NCBI RefSeq assembly: GCF_002288925.2
Contig: NW_022098067.1
Location: 1,074,707 to 1,138,706, forward strand
From: Delphinapterus leucas
Taxonomy: Eukaryota; Chordata; Mammalia; Artiodactyla; Monodontidae
Direction of reading: 5' to 3'
Length of the DNA stretch: 64,000 bases
Shown here: positions 56,498 through 64,000 of the stretch, one piece after another
How the letters are laid out: every line of letters begins with the position of its first letter
Numbering within the stretch: position 1 is the stretch's first letter
The notes under the pieces: generated by a model
What the model saw: the letters and a program-made list of their open reading frames with translations, nothing else
Told to the model about the DNA's origin: nothing
The model's database searches: none
Made by a program: the position numbers and the translations under genes

Positions 56498-56699
56498 GGG
56501 CTTCCCTCGTGGCGCAGTGGTTGAGAGTCCACCTGCTGATGCAGGGGACATGGGTTCGTGCCCCAGTACGGGAAGACCCCATATGACACGGGGTGGCTGG
56601 GCCCGTGAGCCATGGCCGCTGAGCCTGTGCGTCTGGAGCCTGTGCTCCGCAATGGGAGAGGCCACAACAGTGAGAGGCCCGCATGCCACAAAAAAACCC
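56498..56699 (+). mobile_element. CHR-type SINE (copy 6), nested in L1-G
   Basis: Starts gggcttccctcgtggcgcag, has gggttcgtgcccc, and ends gcatgccacaaaaaa. It splits the L1-G ORF2 endonuclease region, so it is younger than L1-G. The TSD is an A-rich L1 sequence, which fits L1 endonuclease targeting. Confidence 0.95.
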
Positions 56700-57260
56700 A
56701 AAAAACACAAACACATGGAGGCTAAACAATATGCTACTAAACAATGAATGGATCACTGAAGATAACAAAGAGGAAATCAAAGATTACCTAGAGACAAATG
56801 AAAATGAAAGCACAACTATCCAAAACCTATGGAATGTGGCAAAAGCGGTTCTAAGAAGGAAGTTTATAGCAGTATAATATGACTTCAGGAAACAAGAAAA
56901 ATCACAAACAAACAACCTAACCTTACATCTAAAGCAGCTAGAGAAAGAGGAACAAACAAAACCCAAAGTTAGTGGAAGGAAAGAAATCATAAAGATCAGA
57001 GCAGCAACAAATAAAATAGAAATGAAGAAAGTGATAGCAAATATCAATGAAACTAAAAGCTGCTTCTTTGAAAACATAAACAAAATTTATATAGCTTCAT
57101 CCAGACTCATCAAGGAAAAAAGGGAGAGAGCTCAAATCAATAAAATTAGAAATGAAAAAGGAGAAGTTACAACAGACACCACAGAAATAAAAAGGATCAT
57201 AACAACCCAGAAGAAAGGGATAAATTCTTAGAAAGGTACAATCTCCCAAGACTGAAACAG

Positions 57261-57618
57261 GTCTGAATAACCTAGGGGCAGGACAGGAATAAAGATGCAG
57301 AGGTAGAGAATGGACTTGAGGACACGGGAAGTGGGAAGGGTAAGCTGGGAGGAAGTGAGAGAGTGACATGGACATATATACACCGGCAAATGTAAAATTG
57401 ATAACTAGTGGGAAGAAGCTGCATAGCACAGGGAGATCAGCTCGGTGCTTTGTGACCACCTAGAGGAGTGGGGTAGGGAGGGTGGGAGGGAGACACAAGA
57501 GGGAGGAGATATGGGGATACATGTATATGTATATCTGATTCACTTTGTTATAAAGCAGAAAATAACACACCATTGTAAAGCAATCATACTCCAATAAAGA
57601 TGTTAAAAAAAGAAAAAA
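57261..57618 (+). mobile_element. L1-H: L1 3' UTR fragment nested in L1-G
   Basis: An L1 3' UTR of the same long type as L1-D starts near ctgaataacctaggggcagg and ends with actccaataaagatgtta and an A-rich tail. It is flanked by actgaaacagg (57251-57261) and actgaagcagg (57620-57630). Extremely 5'-truncated, and it divides the L1-G ORF2 between linker and RT. Confidence 0.9.
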
Positions 57619-60102
57619 AACTGAAGCAGGAAGAAATAGAAAATATGAACAGACTAATTACAAGTACTGAAATTGAAACTGTGATTCAAAAACTCCCAAC
57701 AAACAAAAGTCCAGTACCAGATGGCTTCATAGACGAATTCTATCAAACGTTTAGAGATGAGTTAACACCAATCCTTCTGAAACTGTTTCAAAAATTTGCA
57801 AAGGAAGGAACACTCCCAAACTCATTCTATGAGGCCACCATCACCCTGATACTAAAACCATACAAAGATACCACAAAAAAAGAAAATTATAGTCCAATAT
57901 CTCTGATGAACATAGATGCAAAAATCCTCAACAAAATACTAACAATCCAAAAATACATTAAAAGGATCATACACCATGATCAAGTGGGATTTATCCCAGG
58001 GATGCAAGACTTTTTCAATATTCACAAATCAATATGATACACCACATCAACAAATTGAAGAATAAAAATTATATGATCATCTCAATAGTTACAGAAGAAG
58101 CTTTTGACAAAATTCAATACCCATTTGTGATAAAGACTTTCCAGAAAGTGGGCATAGAGGGAAGAAAACCTCAATGTAATAAAGGCCATATATGACAAAC
58201 CTACAGCTAACATGTTACTCAATGGTGAAAAACTGAAAGCATTTCCTCTAAGATCAGGAACAAGACAAGGATATCCACTCTCACCAACTTTATTCAACAT
58301 AGTTTTGGAAGTTTTAGCCACATCAATCAGGGAAGAAAAGAAAAGGAATCCAAACTGATAAAGAAATAAAACTTTCACTGTTTGCAAATGACAAGATACT
58401 ATACCTAAAAAATCCTAAAGATGCTACCAGAAAACGACCAAAGCTAATCAATGAATTTGATAAAGTTGCAGGCTACAAAATTAATATACAGAAATCTGTA
58501 GCACTTCTACACACTAACAATGAAAGGTCAGAAAGAGAAATTAAAGAAACAATCTCATTTACCATCACATCAAAAAGAATAAAATACCTTGGAATAAACC
58601 TACCTAAGAGACAAAAGACCTGCACTCAGAAAACTATAAGACACTGATGAAAAAAAATCAAAGATGATACAAACAGATGGAAAGATATACCATATTCTTG
58701 GATTGGAAGAATCAATATTGTTAAAATGACTGTACTACCCAAGGCAATCTAAAGATTCAATGCAATCTCTATCAAATTACCAATGGCATTTTTCACAGAA
58801 CTGGGGCAAAAAGTCTTAAAATTTATATGGAGGCACAACAGACTCAGAATAGCCAAAGCAATCTTGAGAAAGAAAAATGGAGCTGGAGGAATCAGGCTTC
58901 CTGACTTCAGACCATACTACAAAGCTACAGTAATCAAAACATTGTGGTACTGGCACAAAAACCGAAATATAGATCAATGGAACAGGATAGAAACCCAGAG
59001 ATAAACCCACGCACCTCTGTTCAATTAATCTACGACAAAGGAGGCAAGACTATGCAATGGAGGAAAGACACTCTCTTCAACAAATAGTGCCAGGAAAACT
59101 GGACAGCTACATGTAAAACAAATATGAAATTAGAACACTAACACCATACACAAAATAAACTTAAAATGGATTAAAGACCTAAATGTAAGACTATATACTA
59201 TAAAAGTCTTAGAGGAATACATAGGCAGAGCACTCTTTGACATAAATCGCAACAATAGCTTTTTCAATCAGTCTCCTAGAGTAATGGAAATAAAAACAAA
59301 AATAAGCAAATGGGACCTAATCAAACTCAAAAGCTTTTGCATAGCAAAAGAAACTATAGACAAAATGAAAAGACACCCACACAATGGGAGAAAATACTTG
59401 TAAATGATGAGCCTGCCACAAGATTAGTCTCCAAAATATACAAACAGCTCAAGTGGCTCAATATCATAAAAACAAAGAAGTCAATCAAAAAATAGGCAGA
59501 AGACCTAAACAGACATTTCTCCAAAGAAGACATACAGATGGCCAAGAGGCACATGAAAATATGCTCAACGTGGCTAATTATTAGAGAAATGCAAATCAAA
59601 ACTTCAATGAGATATCACCTCACACCAGTCAGAAGGACCCTCAACAAAAAATCCACAAACAATAAATGCTGGAGAGGGTGTGGAGAAAAGTCAACCTTCC
59701 TACACTGCTGGTGGGAATATAAATTGGTACAGCTACTATGGAGAACAGTATGGGGGTTCCCTTAAAAAAAAAAAAACACTAGAGCTACTGTTTGATCCAG
59801 CAACCCCACTCCTAGGTATATATCTGGAGAAAAACATAGCTCAAAAGGTTACATGCACCCCAATATTCATTGCAGCATTATTTACAATAGCCAATACGTG
59901 GAAGCAACCTAAATATCCATCAACAGATGAATGGATAAACAAGGTGTGGTACATATATACAATGGAGTATTATTCAGTCCTTAAAAATAATGAAATAATG
60001 CCATTTGCAGCAACATGGATGGACCTAGAAATTATCATACTAAATGAATTAACTCAGGCAGAGAAAAACACATATAAGATATCATTTATATGCAGAAACT
60101 AA

Positions 60103-60430
60103 AAAAAAATGATACAAATGAACTTATTTACAAAATAGAAACAGACTCACAGACTTAGAGAACAAACTTATCTTACTAGTGGGGAATGGTGGGTGGTGGA
60201 ATAGATTGGGAGTTTGGGATTGACATGTACACACTGCTATATGTAAAATAGATAACCAACAAGGACCCACTGTATAGTACAAGGAACTCTGATCAATATT
60301 TTCTAATAACCTAAATGGGAAAAGAATTTGAAAAAGAATAGATACATGTATATGTATAACTGAATCACTTTGCTTGTACACCTGAAACTAACACATCATT
60401 GTTAATCAATTATACTTCAATGTAAAATAA
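60103..60430 (+). other. L1-G 3' UTR (long form)
   Basis: The 3' UTR continues well past the point where the L1-B tail begins, and ends tatacttcaatgtaaaataa, the L1MA-like terminal phrase also seen in L1-A. This marks it as the older 3' UTR form. Confidence 0.8.
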
Positions 60431-60442
60431 AAATTTTATTAT

Positions 60443-62412
60443 ATAATAAGAATGTTTCATTTTTTGACACTTTTGTAACTTCTGAGGCTCTCTACTTATA
60501 TTTGATAATGATTTCAACTTCTGTGATGCATCAGTGCCTTTGGTAGTTAGGGTTGTAAGAGATAAGAGGATGTGTGGGTTATGACACTGGAGAATAAAGA
60601 CAGCTAGAGCCAATACGGATTTTTCTGGTGCAAATTGAAAATCTGAAATTTCATAGATGGAATTCACAAGTGCAAAGTATTTTTAGTAAAAGAGCTAAGG
60701 TTTGCCTATGCCAGGGACTGAGATGATTATGCTCTTTTGTTTCCTTTCCTTCAGAGATTGTCATTTTTTAATAGAGGATTTTGAATGTTTCAGGTGTTTT
60801 GGCTCTCCTCATGATTGGCCCCTTTATTGAGTTTAGGGTGGGTATATGACATTTTTACATCTTTCTTCTGGTGAGTCAATCTGTCTGCTAAGTAGATAGC
60901 TAGGAGCAGCATTCAAATCCTACCTTTTCATGCAAAGGGTGTGAATCTACATTTTTTTAGCTGAAATTTTCCAATATAAGCTAGAAAGTCTGTTCAGGCC
61001 TTCATTGCACAGAGTCCAGTGGTGTGTTGGTAAGTGCTTAACAACCAGCTCTCCAGGAAGAAAACTAAAGCCTTGATTTGTAGTGTTTTCAGATTTCCAT
61101 GGAGTAAATATTTCTTACCTGACCTATTTCATGCTACAAACAGGTTGTTATGAAACATGGAGTTGGGAAGAAATGTGCACTTTCAGTTCCCTCAAGCCAG
61201 GTAGACGTGACTCCAGCACACCACCAAATAGTCCCTCACCTCTGCAAATGAACACTGAAGAGAGATTTGGATTAAAACTACCACTTTTCACAGCTTACTC
61301 TCTATGAAGAGGGTTGCTATAGAGGGCAGAGCTCTCTATAGGTCTAGGCTAATGTGCAATTTATATCATATCAATGTGTCTCATGCTACAATCCTCACAG
61401 CTGTCTAATGTGTAAGAATGATATTTGATCAAATACCCAAAGACTAAAAAGATAAAAAAGAAGAAAGAGAAATTATTTTCCTTCTTCATGAAGTAATAAC
61501 ATCTAAAATGAAGAGCAATGCCACTCAAATTTAAGTTCCATTGTTGCAAATCTTCATGACAGTTGAATTTATATAGCTACTAAAATGACCATTAAAGTAT
61601 ATTGCAAATTATACCATAGTATATAAATGCTCAATAAAAAGAAATTTTCTGTGGACCAAGTCCCAAATCCCAGTCATCCACTTGCAAGAATGATCACCCC
61701 ATTTGAGATATCATACAAATTATGTTCCAGCATTAGGAGCAAGCAGTCAAAGGAGGTTTGCTTTTAAGCCTGTCTACAAATTTATGACTTAATTTGCATG
61801 TCAGGTAACATCCTTTTCATAGATTAACTTCCTGGAAATAATTTGTAGACTTTAGGAAGACCTTAAAATTTATATGCTGAATAGGAAACAATTATACACC
61901 ATATATTGCAGAGAACAATGAAAATGAAACCCCCAGAATCACAAATAAGCTTAGGTTTGAGCAAATTCTAGAAAATTCAGTATTGTTCTTTTTGTTCACT
62001 TAAACTTAGCTAAGGACTTGATAGCAGGAATGATTCTTTTGATACCCTAGGTATGTCCTTCCCAATCCAATCTTTTCAGGATATCAGAAACAAGGGATTG
62101 GAATTGGTTGGCTCATGCTTGACAGGAAAGTTGAGAAAATAATTTCTAGAAACTAAATTTAATTTTTTCTTCTCCAGAATTCCTTAACTCTAGAAAGCTT
62201 GAATACCAATAAAGCAAATTAAAAGGTGAAAATTATTGATATAGTTGAAAGTCTTTGTAACTAAATTTCCTGATATTTTTTTTTACAGGATTTTGGTTTT
62301 ATCTATAAACTTAAAAGGCCTTCCCCATACCAAGGAAGAGAAATACTCATCTGTGTTAGTTCTTTTCTTTTTCTTTTAAATCTTTAATAAACCTGAAGTT
62401 AATTTTGACAAA
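60443..62412. other. Unassigned 2-kb sequence, no gene recognised
   Basis: No gene and no repeat I can name with confidence. The longest frames (61083-61307 and others) have no motif. It could hold conserved non-coding elements; only cross-species alignment would tell. Confidence 0.45.
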
Positions 62413-62953
62413 TGTGATGGTTAACTTTATGTGTAAACTTGACTAGGCCACAGGTTGCCCAGATATTTGGCCAAACATTATTCTGGGTGTTTCTGTGAGT
62501 ATGTTTTTGTTTGAGTTTAACATTTAAATTGACAGAATGTAAAGCAGATTGCTCTCCCTAATGTGGGTGGGCCTCATCCCCTCAGCGAAGGCCTGAATAG
62601 AATAAAAACACTGACTATCCCTCCAATAAAAGGGAATTCCTTCTGCTTGACTGCTTTGAACTGGGACATTAGTTTTTTCCTGCCTTTGGATTCCAACTAA
62701 AACATTGGCTCTTCTGGATCTTGAGTTGCTGGTCTTTGGACTGGAACTATATATATTGTTGGTCCTCCTGGCTCTCCAGCTTGCCAACTGCAGATCTTGG
62801 CACTTGTCAGCCTTCATAATTGTGTGATTTAATTGCTTACAATAAATCTCTCTCTCTCATTCTCACTCTCTCTTTCCTACATATCTATATCTGTAATTAT
62901 AAATATACATCTCCTATTGGTCCTGTTTTTTTTTGAGAACCTTGACTAATACA
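62413..62953 (+). mobile_element. MLT2-type ERVL LTR (solo)
   Basis: A full LTR from tgtgatggttaactttatgt to gaaccttgactaataca, with ttgcccagatatttggcca, tgggtgggcctcatcccctc, a polyadenylation signal in acaataaatctctc and a (TC)n stretch near 62847-62874. The tetranucleotide acaa flanks it (62409-62412 and 62954-62957). No coding region; a solitary LTR. Confidence 0.92.
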
Positions 62954-63100
62954 ACAATTAATAAGGATCTAACTTTGTTCTCTACTACCACAATTTAGTC
63001 AGTAATCTCGACATCATGAAAATCCTATTTTAATTTGACTTGATTTACAGATTTATATTCTATTCCATTAATCTTGTCAACATAGACCTTTATCAGTAAT
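62954..63100. other. Short unassigned interval
   Basis: No gene or named repeat. Confidence 0.4.
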
Positions 63101-63110
63101 ACATTATTTT
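63101..63110. repeat. Left TSD of L1-I
   Basis: acattatttt recurs at 63984-63993. The wider context agtaatacattatttt and agtaacacattatttt differs by one base, though part of that match may come from L1 sequence. Confidence 0.65.
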
Positions 63111-63983
63111 TTTTATATATTTTTAAAATTTTATTATTTTAGCACTCTTTTTTTTTAGCATCTTTATTGGAGTATAATTGCTTTACAATGGTGTGTTAGT
63201 TTCTGCTTCATAACAAAGTGAATCAGCTATACATATACATATATCCCCATATCTCCTCCCTCTTGCATCTCCCTCCCACCCTCCCTACCCCACCCTTCTA
63301 GATGGTCACAAAGCACTGAGCTGATCTCCCTGCGCTATGTGGCTGCTTCCCACTAGTTATCTATTTTACATTTGGTAGTGTTTATATGTCCATGCTACTC
63401 TCTACAAACAGTAAATGCTGGAGAGGGTGTGGAGAAAAGGGAACCCTCTTACACTGCTGGTGTGAATGTGAATTGGTTCAGCCACTATGGAGAACAGTAT
63501 GGAGGTTCCTTAAAAAACTAAAAATAGAACTACCATATGACCCAGCAATCCCACTACTGGGCATATACCCTGAGAAAACCATAATTCAAAAAGAGTCATG
63601 TTCATTGCAGCTCTACTTACAATAGCCAAGACATGGAAGCAACCTAAGTGTTCATCGACAGATGAATGGATAAAGAAGATGTGACACATATATACAATGG
63701 AATATTACTCAGCCATAAAAAGAAAGGAAATTGAGTTATTTGTAGTGAGGTGGATGGACCTAGAGTCTGTCATACAGAGTGAAGTAAGTCAGAAAGAGAA
63801 AAACAAATACCGTATGCATATATATTGAATCTAAAAAAAAAAAAAGGTTCTGAAGAACCTAGGGGCAGGACAGGAATAAAGACGCAGACATAGAGAATGG
63901 ACTTGAGGACACGGGGAGGGGGAAGGGTAAGCTGGGACGAAGTGAGAGAGTGGCATGGGTATATACACACTACCAAAAGTAAC
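63111..63983 (-). mobile_element. L1-I: minus-strand L1 with 5' inversion
   Basis: 63149-63402 is the L1 3' UTR in antisense, starting with a T-run and agcatctttattggag. At about 63403 the strand flips to sense ORF2 (acagtaaatgctggagagg onward) and runs through the stop into the 3' UTR, ending actaccaaaagtaa. Thus a minus-strand insertion has its upstream part inverted. The two arms share about 36 bases of L1 (agagagt...ccaaaagtaa), so the inversion created a small duplication. The bases 63111-63148 form an unusual A/T-rich tail. Confidence 0.82.
63403..63840 (+). pseudogene. L1 ORF2 C-terminal remnant in the inverted arm of L1-I
   Basis: A plus-strand frame (63386-63625) carries the ORF2p Cys-rich block [21 protein letters not shown] followed by [19 protein letters not shown], then loses frame near 63600 where several bases present in related copies are missing. 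The next block (the equivalent of WIKKM) is visible at about 63665-63690, where TGG has become a stop codon (atgtgacac). A fragment without the endonuclease or RT domain; inactive. Confidence 0.85.
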
Positions 63984-63993
63984 ACATTATTTT
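63984..63993. repeat. Right TSD of L1-I
   Basis: acattatttt directly after the inverted arm, seven bases before the window ends. Confidence 0.62.
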
Positions 63994-64000
63994 AATCATG

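Larger units (their letters stand above)
55747..60102 (+). pseudogene. L1 ORF2 remnant, endonuclease/reverse transcriptase (L1-G)
   Basis: The ORF2 ATG at 55747 opens the endonuclease domain (TLNVNGLNA), which is stopped almost at once. Further endonuclease blocks are recognisable to about 56460 (FSRIDHMLGHKAILSKFKK, 56219-56440). A CHR SINE and an L1 fragment interrupt the gene. The RT region is readable over 57600-58037 ([20 protein letters not shown]). The RT catalytic motif at about 58381 reads tttgcaaatgac (F-A-N-D), so the first catalytic Asp is replaced by Asn. The terminal blocks run to a TAA at 60100-60102. Non-functional for several independent reasons. Confidence 0.88.
53502..60430 (+). 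mobile_element. L1-G: structurally full-length older LINE-1 with two nested insertions
   Basis: The element runs 5' UTR (53502-54453), ORF1 remnant (54454-55356), a long 390-bp inter-ORF spacer, ORF2 remnant (55747-60102) and a 3' UTR ending about 60430. Its start motif caagatggtggagtagaagg is shared with L1-B. Nested inside are a CHR SINE (56498-56699) and an L1 3' fragment (57261-57618). Removing both leaves about 6.4 kb, a normal L1 length. Divergence from L1-B and numerous stops show it is older, and the long spacer points to a more ancestral L1 lineage. Confidence 0.92.

Overview
The window is mammalian nuclear DNA, almost certainly from a cetacean. The most diagnostic signal is a tRNA-derived SINE of the CHR type, present six times (at 19.5, 27.7, 31.3, 38.3, 43.1 and 56.5 kb). 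From what is known of these families, CHR elements occur in whales, hippos and ruminants. The ruminant-specific BovB and Bov-tA repeats and the pig PRE-1 SINE are not seen, which favours a whale or dolphin. The DNA is AT-rich and has no open reading frame with the size, exon structure or conservation pattern of a cellular gene. It reads as intergenic or deep-intronic sequence. I found no protein-coding host gene, tRNA, rRNA, CRISPR array or operon-like system.

The layout is a stratified pile of retroelements. 0.5-1.9 kb: a 5'-truncated L1 (L1-A). 2.5-8.4 kb: a structurally full-length but mutated L1 (L1-B) with a perfect 16-bp target-site duplication (TSD), followed by a short antisense L1 tail (L1-C). 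8.7-19.9 kb: mostly old sequence with a MER5-like fragment, MIR and L2 copies, a HAL1/L1M ORF1 block, a class-I-like solo LTR that splits an L2, and a CHR SINE. 19.9-25.5 kb: a minus-strand L1 (L1-D) with a long 5' UTR, an internal deletion and a 100-N assembly gap. 25.5-38 kb: solo LTRs (a MER21-like antisense LTR interrupted by a CHR SINE, a neighbouring LTR, two related LTRs at 30.5 and 31.95 kb), MIR/L2 fragments and an antisense L1 tail (L1-E). 38-53.5 kb: CHR SINE, MaLR LTR, HAL1, an ancient L1M with an apparent in-place inversion, a MIR carrying two nested insertions, further LTRs, a Tigger-like MITE and MIR/L2. 53.5-60.4 kb: a second structurally full-length L1 (L1-G) containing a CHR SINE and an L1 3' fragment (L1-H). 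60.4-64 kb: mostly unassigned sequence, an MLT2 LTR and a minus-strand 5'-inverted L1 (L1-I).

No set of genes here works together. The functional logic is that of L1 retrotransposition: L1 ORF1 and ORF2 products mobilise L1 itself and, in trans, the CHR SINEs. Most young insertions show TSDs and poly(A) tails. All L1 ORFs are broken by frameshifts and stops, so none of these copies looks autonomously active. The most useful observations are (i) a 158/159-bp direct duplication flanking the N gap, which indicates an assembly artefact; (ii) a MIR hit twice at the same target, leaving three copies of an 11-13 bp target, with the second insertion a 5'-inverted (twin-primed) L1; (iii) three structural L1 lineages that differ in 5' UTR, inter-ORF spacer and 3' UTR; and (iv) an ancient L1 with a short segment flipped in place. 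I did not find a convincing previously undescribed biological system.
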